Source: Kribbella flavida DSM 17836
GTDB lineage: Bacteria > Actinomycetota > Actinomycetes > Propionibacteriales > Kribbellaceae
Length of the DNA stretch: 64,000 nucleotides
NCBI RefSeq assembly: GCF_000024345.1
Contig: NC_013729.1
Coordinates: 3,472,001 to 3,536,000 of the forward strand
Reading direction: 5' to 3'
The position numbers and the translations under genes were made by a program. The notes below the pieces were generated by a model. It ran no database searches and was not told the origin of the DNA. It saw only the letters and a list, made by a program, of their open reading frames with translations. This document shows positions 55,818 to 64,000 of the stretch, piece after piece (the stretch's first letter is position 1; each line of letters begins with the position of its first letter).

Positions 55818-56716
55818 ACCGGACCTTGCTCGCGCTGCTGTGCGGCGCGGTGGTCGGCGGCGGGATCCTGCTGCTGATCGTCGCGATCCGCGGCACCACG
55901 CCGCGCGAGGAGACACCGTCGCTGTTCAAGCGGAGTACGGGCGCGGACAGCCGGCGGCAGCTCACCCGGATCGGCGCCGGCCTCGCGGTCGCGCTGATCG
56001 TCCTGGTGGTGACCCGCTGGCTGGTGCTGGCCGCCGCGCTCGGGCTGCTGGCCGCGATGGCCGACCGGTTCTTCGGCGGTACCGGTGAGGAGCGCCGCGC
56101 GATCGAGCGGCTGGACGCGCTGGCCACCTGGACCGAGGCGCTGCGCGACACCATCGCCGGCGCGGTCGGCCTGGAGCAGGCGATCCCGGCGACCGCGGTG
56201 AACGCGGCGCCGGCGATCAAGCCCGGGCTGAACCTGCTGGTCGACCGGCTGCGGATCCGGGAACCGTTGCCGTCGGCCCTGATGCGGTTCGCCGACGACC
56301 TGGACGACCCGTCGGCCGACCTGATCGTGGCCGCCCTGGTGCTGAACGCGCGGCTGCGTGGACCCGGCCTGCGCGAGGTGCTGTCCGCCTTGGCCGACTC
56401 GGCCCGCGAGGAGCTCGACGTCCGGCGCAAGGTCGCCGCCGAACGCCGCTCGACCCGGCGGTCGGTCCAGGTCGTGGTCGCCATCACCCTGCTGGTCGCG
56501 GCCGCGCTGGTGCTGTTCAACCCGGCGTACGTCGAGCCGTACACGAGCTTCGTCGGCCAGTTCGTGCTGTTCCTGGTGATCGCCCTGTACGCCGTGGGGC
56601 TGGTCTGGCTGCGCAAGCTGGCCAAGATCGAGGTGCCCGAGCGGTTCCTGGTCCGCAGCGGTGACAAGCGGGCCGGCCGGGCCGGCGACGAGCGGATGGA
56701 GGTGGTGGGCGGATGA
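55811..56716 (+). CDS. tadB: TadB, Tad pilus inner-membrane platform protein
   Basis: TadB with TadC forms the GspF-like membrane platform on which the pilus is built. The 301-residue protein has an N-terminal pair of helices (residues about 5-27 and 54-80), the cytoplasmic GspF domain (GTGEERRAIERLDALATWTEALRDTIAGA to RGPGLREVLSALADSAREEL) and a C-terminal pair (about 218-240 and 250-272). ATG at 55811 is preceded by GGGAGG at 6 nt. The stop overlaps tadC by ATGA. Confidence 0.93.
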   Translation: MTDRTLLALLCGAVVGGGILLLIVAIRGTTPREETPSLFKRSTGADSRRQLTRIGAGLAVALIVLVVTRWLVLAAALGLLAAMADRFFGGTGEERRAIERLDALATWTEALRDTIAGAVGLEQAIPATAVNAAPAIKPGLNLLVDRLRIREPLPSALMRFADDLDDPSADLIVAALVLNARLRGPGLREVLSALADSAREELDVRRKVAAERRSTRRSVQVVVAITLLVAAALVLFNPAYVEPYTSFVGQFVLFLVIALYAVGLVWLRKLAKIEVPERFLVRSGDKRAGRAGDERMEVVGG

Positions 56717-57633
56717 CATGGGCTTTCGTCAGCGGCGGACTCGTCGGGCTGGGGGTGTTCCTGCTGATCCGGATGTTCGTCAAGCCGGCCCCGAACGTGC
56801 TGTCCACGATCGCGCGGATCGACGCCGGCCGGACCGGCTACACCAGCGCCGCCACCGCGAGTGCCGCGGGGGAGAAGGTGCTCGGTGGCGTCGACCGGGC
56901 CCGGGAGACGCTCGGCCGGCGGCTGGAGGCCGAGGCGAACGCGCGCGGCTGGGCGTTCGGCCGGCTGCGCCGCGACCTGGCGGTGATGAACCAGCCGTTC
57001 GCGACGATGCTGGCCACCAAGGTGTTCTTCGCGCTCGGCGCGCTGATCTTCATCCCGCTGGTGCTGTACGGCGCGAGCGTGATCGGGCTGCCGGCGCCCG
57101 GGGCGACGCCGGCCGTGGTCACCCTGGCGGCGATGGCGTTCGCGTTCTTCCTGCCCGACCTGGCGCTGCGCCAGGAGGCGGAGGAGCGGCGGCGCGACTT
57201 CCGGCACGTGGTCGGCAGCTTCCTCGACCTGGTCGCGATGAACCTGGCCGGCGGCCGGGGTCTGCCGGAGGCGCTGATGACGGCCTCCACGATCGGCGAC
57301 CACTGGGCGATGGCACGGATCCGGCAGGCGCTGGCCAACGCCCGGCTGATCGGCATCACCCCGTGGGACGCGATGGCCCGGCTCGGCGACGACCTCGGCG
57401 TCGAGGAGCTGCGCGACCTGGCGTCCGCGCTCGCGCTGGCCGGCGACGAGGGCGCCAAGATCCGCGCCTCGCTGCTGGCCCGCGCCGCGTCGCTGCGCCG
57501 CAAGGAGCTCGCGGACGTCGAGGGCAAGGCCGGTGAACGCTCCCAGTCCATGCTGGTCGCCCAGCTGGTGATGTGCGCCGCGTTCATGCTGTTCCTCGGG
57601 TACCCGGCCGGCGCGGCGATCCTGGGAAGTTAG
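56713..57633 (+). CDS. tadC: TadC, Tad pilus inner-membrane platform protein
   Basis: Second GspF-like platform protein. The 306-residue protein has a helix at the N-terminus (TWAFVSGGLVGLGVFLLI), two in the middle (about residues 98-150), the GspF domain (RRDFRHVVGSFLDLVAMNLAGGRGLPEALM) and a C-terminal helix (LVAQLVMCAAFMLFLGYPAGA). ATG overlaps tadB by ATGA. After it comes a 100-bp gap before the pilin gene. Confidence 0.93.
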   Translation: MTWAFVSGGLVGLGVFLLIRMFVKPAPNVLSTIARIDAGRTGYTSAATASAAGEKVLGGVDRARETLGRRLEAEANARGWAFGRLRRDLAVMNQPFATMLATKVFFALGALIFIPLVLYGASVIGLPAPGATPAVVTLAAMAFAFFLPDLALRQEAEERRRDFRHVVGSFLDLVAMNLAGGRGLPEALMTASTIGDHWAMARIRQALANARLIGITPWDAMARLGDDLGVEELRDLASALALAGDEGAKIRASLLARAASLRRKELADVEGKAGERSQSMLVAQLVMCAAFMLFLGYPAGAAILGS

Positions 57634-57733
57634 TCGGACCGGCGGATCGGGCAAGGGATCCGTCGAGCGGAGTTGTCCGTCGTACCGGGCATACTGAGCC
57701 CTGGTTCGGCCCCGAAGAGTGGAAGGCAAACGG

Positions 57734-57952
57734 ATGAACGTGGAAGTGCAGTTCGTGCGCGCGATGGTCGGCTACGCGCTGGCGCGGGCCCACAACCAAC
57801 GGGCCCGGGCCCGGCGCGGGGACAGCCAGCTCGGCGCCTCGGCGCTGGAGTGGGCGATCATCTCGGCCATCCTGGTCGCCGCGGCGATCGCGATCGGCGC
57901 GGTGGTGAAGAGCGTGATCGACAAGCGCACCGGCGAGATCCAGAAGGGCTGA
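57734..57952 (+). CDS. Flp-type pilin
   Basis: The 72-residue protein has the type IVb prepilin pattern: a basic leader, a Gly before the mature start, then ASALEWAIISAILVAAAIAIGAVV with Glu at position +5 of the mature form. Cleavage by a TadV/CpaA-type prepilin peptidase is expected; that peptidase is not in the window. ATG at 57734 is chosen because GGAAGG lies 8 nt upstream; the GTG at 57719 would put that site inside the gene. Short size and place between tadC and the TadE-like genes mark it as the main pilus subunit. Confidence 0.88.
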   Translation: MNVEVQFVRAMVGYALARAHNQRARARRGDSQLGASALEWAIISAILVAAAIAIGAVVKSVIDKRTGEIQKG

Positions 57953-57956
57953 CACC

Positions 57957-58418
57957 TTGCCGCGGGGACGTCGCCGGAGCAGCCCACCCGCCCGCGGGTG
58001 GGTGTCGCGCCGACGCTCGGAGCGGGGCGCCAGCTCGCTGGAGCTGGCGATCCTCGCGCCGACGCTGCTGGCGCTGATCTTCGTCTCCATCCAGGCCGCG
58101 CTGTGGCTCTACGGCCGGTCGGTCGCGCTGAACGCGGCGCAGGAAGGCGTCTCCCGGCTCCGGATGGTGCAGCCGCCGCTGTACACCGCCGCAGTGGGCG
58201 AGAAGGTCCGTGCCGACATCGAGGCGTACGCACAGCAGCTCGGCGGCAACTCCCTGGGCGACGCGAAGGTGGAGACACCGACGTACAACAACCCCGAGGG
58301 CTTGGTGTCGTTCACGGTGACCGGTGAGACCATCTCGCTGGTGCCCGGCCTGACGCTGACCGTCAGCCGCACGGCCACCGGCCCGATCGAGCAGTTCGAA
58401 GCCGACGACGGTGAGTGA
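57957..58418 (+). CDS. TadE-like minor pilin
   Basis: The 153-residue protein has a basic leader, then a prepilin-type site G|ASSLELAILAPTLLALIFVSIQAALW with Glu at +5, and an extracytoplasmic domain. TadE-like pseudopilins help initiate Flp pili. The start appears to be TTG at 57957, 4 bp after the pilin stop, with AGAAGG inside the pilin end; a GTG near 58002 is an alternative that would shorten the leader. Confidence 0.85.
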   Translation: MPRGRRRSSPPARGWVSRRRSERGASSLELAILAPTLLALIFVSIQAALWLYGRSVALNAAQEGVSRLRMVQPPLYTAAVGEKVRADIEAYAQQLGGNSLGDAKVETPTYNNPEGLVSFTVTGETISLVPGLTLTVSRTATGPIEQFEADDGE

Positions 58419-58421
58419 GGC

Positions 58422-59042
58422 ATGACCATCCTGGGGAAGCACCGCCCGCTCCCTCCCGCGCGGCCGCGCCCGCACGCGCCGACGCCGCCCGCGCGCCCGG
58501 GGCCCGCGGCTCGGCGGGCGCGGACGCTCTCGCGATCCCCGGAGCTCGCCGGTTTCCCCGCAGCGGCCGTGTCGGCGGCGCCCTCACACTCCTTGTCCAT
58601 CCGCGCCGCGCAGCGGCGCGGGTTGCGCGGTGAGCGGGGCACGATGGCGTTGGAGATGGTGATTCTCGCGCCGCTGCTGCTGATCCTGTTCATGTTCCTG
58701 CTCGCCTGCGGCCGGTACTTCCAGACCTCGTCCCTGCTGGAGAACGCGGCCCGCGACGGCGCCCGCTCCGCCAGCCAGGCGCGCTCGCTGGGCGACGCCC
58801 AAGCCCGGGTCGACCAGGCCGTCACCCGCACGATGGAGCAGTCCGTCGACTCCTGCAAGCAGTCCGCCGCCGGCAGCATCACCACCGGCTTCGTCGCCGG
58901 CACCCCGCTCTCGGTGGAGATCACCTGCACGATCGACTACCGCGACCTCGGCCTGCTCGGCATCGGCGGCGACACCACCATCACCAAGAAGTTCTCCAGC
59001 TCCCTCGACCCCTACCGTGGCATCCGCGATGGCAACCCCTGA
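58422..59042 (+). CDS. TadE-like minor pilin with a long Pro/Arg-rich leader
   Basis: The 206-residue protein has a prepilin-type site G|TMALEMVILAPLLLILFMFLL with Glu at +5, but preceded by about 73 residues rich in Pro, Arg and Ala (PPARPRPHAPTPPARPGPAA), far longer than normal leaders. The mature part has two Cys likely to form a disulfide (VDSCKQS, EITCTID). ATG at 58422 is 3 bp after the previous stop and is preceded by GGTGAGTGAGG, so the long leader is probably real. Confidence 0.82.
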   Translation: MTILGKHRPLPPARPRPHAPTPPARPGPAARRARTLSRSPELAGFPAAAVSAAPSHSLSIRAAQRRGLRGERGTMALEMVILAPLLLILFMFLLACGRYFQTSSLLENAARDGARSASQARSLGDAQARVDQAVTRTMEQSVDSCKQSAAGSITTGFVAGTPLSVEITCTIDYRDLGLLGIGGDTTITKKFSSSLDPYRGIRDGNP

Positions 59043-59868
59043 CCCCCGCCGTACGCCGGCCGCCCGCGTGCCTCGCCGTGCACGGAACCGCGCCCGGACC
59101 CGCACGGGCTCGGTGGTCGCGCGGTGCACCGACTGGTGCCGCGTCGATGCGCCGGGCAACGAGCGCGGCGCGCTCAGCCCGGCCGTCGTGATCCTCGCGC
59201 TGATGATCTTCACGCTGGCCGGTCTGGTCATCGACGGCGGCCGTCAGCTCGGCGCCAAGTCGCGCGCCGTCGGCTACGCCCAGGAGGCCGCCCGCGCCGG
59301 CGTCGGCACGATCGACTTCAACTCGGCCCAGGCCCGGATCGACGTCGCCAAGGCCGGTGAGGCGGTCGGCAACTTCTGCGCCAAGGTGACCGAGAACGAC
59401 CCCGCGGTGACCAGCTGCGCGACCAGCGAACTGGACCCCGAGCACCTCAAGGTCCAGGTCCAGATCGCCAACAAGACCTCGTTCCTCGGCATGATCGGCA
59501 TCCAGAGCCTGACCGCGAACGGCGAGGGCGAGGCACACGCCGAGCAGGGCATCGTGAAGGCCGACGAGAGTCCGCAGATCCCGCCGCTGGTGGTGCAGAC
59601 CACACCGGACGGCCCGGGGGTGACGGTCCAGCCGACTGCGAGCCCGCCGCCGATCGACTTCCCGTGCCCGGTGTGGACGATCGGTTCGCCGACGCCGCCG
59701 TGGACACCGCCGATCCCGATCCCGTTCCCGGCCTCCTGCACCCCGAGCGTCACGCCGACCGACACCTCGCCGACCCCCAGCGATTCGCCCAGCGAGTCGC
59801 CCAGTGAGTCGCCCAGTGAGTCGCCCAGCGAGTCGACGTCGACCTCGCCGACCACCGGTGGTGGCTGA
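59017..59868 (+). CDS. TadG-like pilus locus protein with Ser-Pro-Glu repeat tail
   Basis: The 283-residue protein has a basic N-terminus, a single hydrophobic segment starting ERGALSPAVVILALMIFTL that resembles a pseudopilin but lacks Glu at +5, an extracytoplasmic domain with three Cys, then a Pro-rich region and a tandem SPSE repeat (DSPSESPSESPSESPSES) near the C-terminus. Probably an anchored envelope protein of the Tad system. GTG at 59017 overlaps the previous gene by 26 bp; an ATG at 59029 is nearly as likely. Confidence 0.8.
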   Translation: MASAMATPDPRRTPAARVPRRARNRARTRTGSVVARCTDWCRVDAPGNERGALSPAVVILALMIFTLAGLVIDGGRQLGAKSRAVGYAQEAARAGVGTIDFNSAQARIDVAKAGEAVGNFCAKVTENDPAVTSCATSELDPEHLKVQVQIANKTSFLGMIGIQSLTANGEGEAHAEQGIVKADESPQIPPLVVQTTPDGPGVTVQPTASPPPIDFPCPVWTIGSPTPPWTPPIPIPFPASCTPSVTPTDTSPTPSDSPSESPSESPSESPSESTSTSPTTGGG

Positions 59869-59900
59869 TGCCCCTGAACCGCCTGCCGAGGAGTAGTTCT

Positions 59901-60572
59901 GTGCGCGCTTCCGCGACCCGTGCGGCCGCCGTCGTCCTGGCGTCGGTCCTGATCGCTGCCTGCAGCAACGGGGCGGGGTCCGGCACCGGCCGGATGCCGG
60001 AAGGCGTCGAGGAGCAGCCGGCCGGCCCGACCACGATCACGCTGCCGACCCCGACCGGCGAGCCGTCCAGGACGCCGCGGCCCTCGGCGTCGACGCCGGC
60101 CAAACCGGCCAAGCCGCCGGCGGCGTCGGGGGCGCGGGTGGTCGTCGTCCCCGGTCGCTTCGGCGCGGAGCCGGCCGTGCAGGGCCTGGTCGCGAAGTAC
60201 CCGCTGTACTACCAGGCCCTCGTCCAGCGCGATTCCGACCTGGTGAAAACGAACTTCCCGGCCTTCTTCTACGCCGACACCGCGATCAACATCGACGCCG
60301 CGAAGGCGTCCGGCTGGGTGATGCGGCCGCCCGGCAGCATCGTCGTCGTCGGCACGTCGAAGCAGCCGTACGGCGTGGTTCGGCTGAACTTGTGCCGCTC
60401 GCAGCGGCTGCAGTGGTGGAACCCGAAGACCCGCAAGTTCGTGGTGAACGCGCCGCGCGGGACCGCCGAGGCGATCGACATGGTGCGCACCGGGCTGGGC
60501 TGGACGATGTACAAGGTGGTGCGGCCGGTGCCGACGGGCATCAACTGCTCGGCGGTGCGCTATCCGGCCTAG
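59901..60572 (+). CDS. Lipoprotein of the Tad locus
   Basis: The 223-residue protein starts MRASATRAAAVVLASVLIAAC, a lipoprotein signal with the lipobox at residues 18-21. GTG at 59901 is preferred because GAGGAG lies exactly 7 nt upstream and gives a standard signal length; the frame is open to an ATG at 59868, which overlaps the previous stop. A Pro/Thr-rich linker follows, then a domain of about 130 residues (YPLYYQALVQRDSDLVKTNF, GIVVVGTSKQPYGVVRL-like) with two Cys. Function unknown. Confidence 0.83.
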   Translation: MRASATRAAAVVLASVLIAACSNGAGSGTGRMPEGVEEQPAGPTTITLPTPTGEPSRTPRPSASTPAKPAKPPAASGARVVVVPGRFGAEPAVQGLVAKYPLYYQALVQRDSDLVKTNFPAFFYADTAINIDAAKASGWVMRPPGSIVVVGTSKQPYGVVRLNLCRSQRLQWWNPKTRKFVVNAPRGTAEAIDMVRTGLGWTMYKVVRPVPTGINCSAVRYPA

Positions 60573-60672
60573 ATCGGAACCAAGGCGAACGCACGTGCAA
60601 GGACGCGGCACGGTGGGCATGATGCCCCTGAGCAGCGATAATCTGCCCTGAGGACCAGTGTCAGGAGTGAGG

Positions 60673-61611
60673 ATGCGCAACCGGGTGGCCCGCGGGTTCA
60701 TTGCCCTGAGCACCGTGCTCGCCTTGATGGTCTCTCTGCCCGCCCCAACCGCCACGGCCAGCACCATTCACCTCGGCGACGGTGTCTGCAGCATGTACGC
60801 GAACTCCAACGGTTTCGGCGCGTACTGCAGCGCTGGGCAGGTGAGTTGGGGCAACAACCCGCCGACCTGGCGGCAGACGCTGGGCGGCAGGCCCTTCATC
60901 CCCTGCCGCGACTTCCCCGTGCCGGGTGGCATCGAGTTGGCCGAGCCGCCGCCCGGGAAAGAGTGGGTTCTGCGGCTGACGATCGTCGACTACCAGCTGG
61001 ACACCAACGACGGCGGCGACGACGCCCACCTGGAGCGGGCCATCGTGCCGGTGTCGGCGGAGGAGAGGCGGCAGTGCCTCCCCGAGTCGTACATGGACCA
61101 GTTCTGGACGTTCTTCGACGAGGCCTACCCGGACCCGGTGCTGCTGGTGAAGCCGACCTACACACCGCGGGTCAACGTGCCGGCCTACTTCGCGCTGGCT
61201 CCGGAGACGTCGTACGTGCTCAAGAACTACGGCTCGGTCGAGTCCCGCAACTTCGCCAACTACAAACCCGGGACACGGCTCACCATGCGGGCCATGGTGA
61301 CGCGGCTGACGGTGGATCCCGGCGACGGCACGAAGCCGTTCGACTGTCTCGAGGGCACGCTGCCGATCGGTTCGGACGGCTACGAGGAGACTCAGGACCC
61401 CTTCCACCAGGCCAGCACCTGTAGCCACGTCTACAAACGGTCCAGCGCCAAGCAGCCCGAGGGCATGTACACGGTCAAGCTGACGATCCACTGGCGCGTC
61501 GACTACTGGCGTGGGCCGGATCGGCTGCAGGACTGGACGAAGGTCGGAGAAGCGGATGTGCACGCGGTGCAGCGGTTGCCTGTGCAGGAAGTGCAGGCGA
61601 TCGGTGGCTGA
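60673..61611 (+). CDS. Secreted protein of unknown function
   Basis: The 312-residue protein has a Sec signal (MRNRVARGFIALSTVLALMV, cleavage likely after ATAS near residue 31) and no further membrane segment. The mature part has six or more Cys (GVCSMYANS, AYCSAG, IPCRDF, RQCLPE, FDCLEG, STCSHV), suggesting disulfides, and a beta-rich feel (LTIVDYQLDTNDGGDD, VKLTIHWRVDYW). ATG at 60673 is chosen over a GTG at 60658 because GGAG lies about 7 nt before it and the signal starts cleanly. Such genes often sit between Tad genes and a LysM protein in actinobacteria; function is unknown. Confidence 0.8.
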   Translation: MRNRVARGFIALSTVLALMVSLPAPTATASTIHLGDGVCSMYANSNGFGAYCSAGQVSWGNNPPTWRQTLGGRPFIPCRDFPVPGGIELAEPPPGKEWVLRLTIVDYQLDTNDGGDDAHLERAIVPVSAEERRQCLPESYMDQFWTFFDEAYPDPVLLVKPTYTPRVNVPAYFALAPETSYVLKNYGSVESRNFANYKPGTRLTMRAMVTRLTVDPGDGTKPFDCLEGTLPIGSDGYEETQDPFHQASTCSHVYKRSSAKQPEGMYTVKLTIHWRVDYWRGPDRLQDWTKVGEADVHAVQRLPVQEVQAIGG

Positions 61612-61634
61612 TGGTGGGGCGATGGAGGAGCGAC

Positions 61635-64000
61635 GATGGTGAAGACTTCTGAGCCGGTGCGGGCGCGGTTGCCGCAGCGGGGGTCCCGCAGTACCGGCGC
61701 GGATCGGCTGAAGGGGTTCGTGTCGCTGCTGGCGATCCTCGCGATCGTCGGCGGGGTGCCGTACGTGCTGCTCAGGTTCTTCGGTACGCCGTGGCCGGAC
61801 CGGATGCCGAGTCGGGACGTGCTGTTCAGCGAGCTGACCATCGAGACGGTGCTTGGCATCATCGGGGTCGTCGTCTGGCTGGCCTGGCTGCACTTCGTGG
61901 TGTGCCTGATCGCCGAGGTGATCGCGGAGATCCGGGGGCACGGGCTGTCGCCGCGGATCCCGCTCGGTGGCGGGTCGCAGTCGCTGGCGCGCCGGCTGGT
62001 CTCGGGCGTGGTGCTGATCGCGGGCGCGGCGAGCGTGACGCTGCCGGTCGCCAACGCGGTGACCACCACGAGCGTCGCGGCGCCGATGTCGGTGAGCGCC
62101 ACCCAGGGCGGCGGCAACGACTCCACCAGCTCGTTCCGGCAGACCGAGGCCCGCAGCACGGTGCTGAGCGGCGCGGAGCGGACCGGAGTACGGACCAACA
62201 ACGACCAGTCGGGTCAGGTGGTCAAGTACACCGAGGTCAAGCCGCCGCAGGGACGCAACTACGACTGCCTGTGGGACATCGCCGAGCGCTACCTCGGTGA
62301 GGGCCGGCGCTACAAGGAGATCTACGAGCTCAACAAGAACAAGCTGCAGCCGGACGGCCGGCGACTCACCAACCCGGACCTGATCATGCCGGGCTGGCAG
62401 GTGCGGCTGCCGGCCGACGCGAAGGGCCCGGGCGTGCACACGGTCCGGGTCGCCGTCGACTCCACCGGGCAGGACCCGCACGCGGAGAAGAACTCCCCGA
62501 ACACCACCGAGACCAAGGCGAAGACCTCGACCAAGGTGACGCCGAAGGCGAGCACCCGGACCGAGAGCCCGAGCACGGACGGCAAGGGGTCGCGCTGGTT
62601 CGAGGAGCAGGGCGTCGAGAAGGGCTCGTCGGTGGAGATCGGCAGCGCCGCCGCCGACCCGACCGCGAAGAACGCCAAGCCGAACGAGCCGGGCGTCGAC
62701 GTGGCCCAGCCGCACGGCCCCGGGACGACGGACGCACGGCCGGGCGACCCCGCCCCGGGCGGCACCAAGGTGCCCGACGCGGTTCCGGCTCCGGCCGGCA
62801 GCGGCGTCAGCCTCACCGAGGCCGGGATCTACGGCTTCGGCGCGACCCTGCTGGCCGCCGGTCTGGCGATCGCGCTGAAGCGTCGCCGGGGCTGGGCCCA
62901 GGGCCCCGGTCCCAAGGCCGCGTCGACCCGGCAGACCGAGGTCAGCCTGCGACTCGCGTCCGACGTGCCGACGGCGCACTTCGTCGACAACGCGCTGCGG
63001 CAGCTCGGCGCCAGCATGACCGAGGCGAACCGCTCGATGCCGGCCGTCGTCGCCGCGCTGGTGACCGACCGGGCGCTCACGTTGGTGCTGGAGCCGGGGG
63101 AGCACCAAGCGCCGCCGCCGGCTCCGTGGCAGGTCATCGCCGACGGGCGCCGCTGGGTGCTGCGCCGCGCGTACGCCCCGGCCGGAGACGTGGCCGCGCC
63201 GTCGCCGTACCCGACGCTGGTCACCATCGGCCGGAACGCCGACGGCGCGACCGTGCTGGTCGACCTCGACACCGCACGGGGCATCGTCAGCTTCGGCGGC
63301 GTCACCAACGCCTCCCGCGACGTCGTCGGTTCACTGGCCGCCGAGCTGGCCACGAACCTGTGGTCGGAGGGCGCGCACGTCAGCATGGTCGGGTTCGGTG
63401 ACGACCTGTCGTCGCTGGCACCGAGCCGGCTGAGCTACTGGACCCGGCTGGACGACGCGCTGCGCGAGATCTCCACCCGGACCGATCACCAGGTGCAGGC
63501 CTGCACCCGCCGCAACGCCGACTCGGTGACGGCCGCGCGGATGGCCCACCCCGACCCGGTGCTCTGGGGCCCGGAGATCGTCTTCGTGTCCGCGCCGCCG
63601 TCGCCGGAGGAGGAGCAGCAGCTGGTCCAGCTCGCCTCCGACCCGCGGCGCTGCGTGGCGGTGGTCGTGGTCGGCGACGTGCTGAACGCGCCCTGGCGCT
63701 TCGTGGTGGACGAGAAGAACCAGGCGGTCTGCCGGCTGCTCGGGCTCGAGGTCGATGCCCACAGCATCAACCCGGCCCAGTTCGCCGACCTGGTCGCGCT
63801 GTTCGAGGTGGCCGAGTCGGAGGCGCGGGACAAGCGGCGCGCCGAGCAGAACCTGCCGGCGTACGAGTTCTCCTCCGCGGACCTGAGCCAGGCGGCGCCG
63901 GTCGAGGTCGACCTGCTCGGTCCGGTCGAGGTGGACGCGCGCGGCACGATCGACCCGGGCCGGCTGGAGCTGGCCACCGAGATCGTGACGTTCCTGGCCA
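61635..64000 (+). CDS. Membrane protein with LysM domain, running into a probable BTAD regulatory region, 3' end cut by window
   Basis: The frame is open to the window end (788 codons seen). Three transmembrane helices lie at about residues 24-45, 72-97 and 118-140, followed by a LysM domain (about 208-258, DCLWDIAERYLGEGRRYKEIY, LIMPGWQVRLP) that should bind peptidoglycan. A Pro/Thr/Lys-rich linker and a fourth helix (about 392-415) follow, then a cytoplasmic part. The last visible residues (VEVDLLGPVEVDARG, LATEIVTFLA) match the opening of the OmpR-like/BTAD module of SARP-type regulators. If so, it links the cell wall to transcription. ATG at 61635 has GGAGGAGC 6 nt upstream. Confidence 0.88.

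Overview
The window is very G+C-rich, starts genes on GTG as often as ATG, and packs genes with 4-bp ATGA/GTGA overlaps. It carries an actinobacterial core set: an ESX-type EccC/EccD secretion locus, RbpA, WhiA, OpcA, SufR, acVLRF1, a SigE-family sigma factor and a Tad pilus locus. Gene order from uvrC through gap-pgk-tpiA-secG, the pentose-phosphate genes, ctaB/ctaA and suf matches the mycobacterial chromosome segment in outline. I infer an actinobacterium of the Propionibacteriales type, Kribbella-like, but the genus is a guess. No rRNA, tRNA, CRISPR array, transposase or prophage was seen.

Layout. 1-8.4 kb: the right end of a type VII secretion operon (eccC cut by the window edge, two small cluster proteins, eccD, a degenerate ParA-like protein with a Pro/Gln/Tyr-rich tail). 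8.6-11.1 kb: a Tat-exported Rieske lipoprotein, a secreted subtilase and a DUF6194-like gene. 11.2-17.6 kb: uvrC-rapZ-yvcK and whiA, split by a reverse-strand sigma factor/membrane protein pair. 17.8-21.5 kb: gap-pgk-tpiA-secG-rbpA. 21.5-22.2 kb: a gene-free stretch holding a 24-25-bp tandem repeat and a striking array of eight phased palindromes. 22.2-32.0 kb (reverse strand): a PEP mutase-family enzyme and tkt-tal-pgi-zwf-opcA-pgl, the complete oxidative and non-oxidative pentose phosphate route plus phosphoglucose isomerase. 32.4-36.3 kb: ctaB, a decayed gene, ctaA and an ABC-2 exporter pair. 36.4-43.0 kb: the sufR-sufB-sufD-Rieske-sufC-sufS-sufU-sufT Fe-S assembly operon with a recognisable SufR operator. 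43.1-43.7 kb: an acVLRF1 ribosome-rescue factor. 43.7-51.9 kb (reverse strand): a 2382-residue protein of unknown function followed by two mutually homologous small genes. 52.2-64 kb: a Tad-type pilus locus (SAF-domain protein, TadZ-like, TadA, TadB, TadC, a Flp-like pilin, three TadE/TadG-like proteins, a lipoprotein, a secreted protein and the start of a LysM membrane protein running into a probable BTAD region).

How the parts work together. Glycolysis (gap, pgk, tpiA, pgi) and the NADPH-yielding branch (zwf, opcA, pgl, tal, tkt) are side by side. Heme A synthesis (ctaB, ctaA) and Fe-S assembly supply respiratory cofactors. The two ends of the window encode envelope export machines (ESX and Tad). 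Several first-in-operon genes have a TAnnnT hexamer 6-7 nt before a GTG start and no Shine-Dalgarno, which points to leaderless transcripts.

The least explained items are the giant protein with its two downstream paralogues, the palindrome array between convergent gene ends, the histone H1-like tail on OpcA, and the duplicated start region before tadB.
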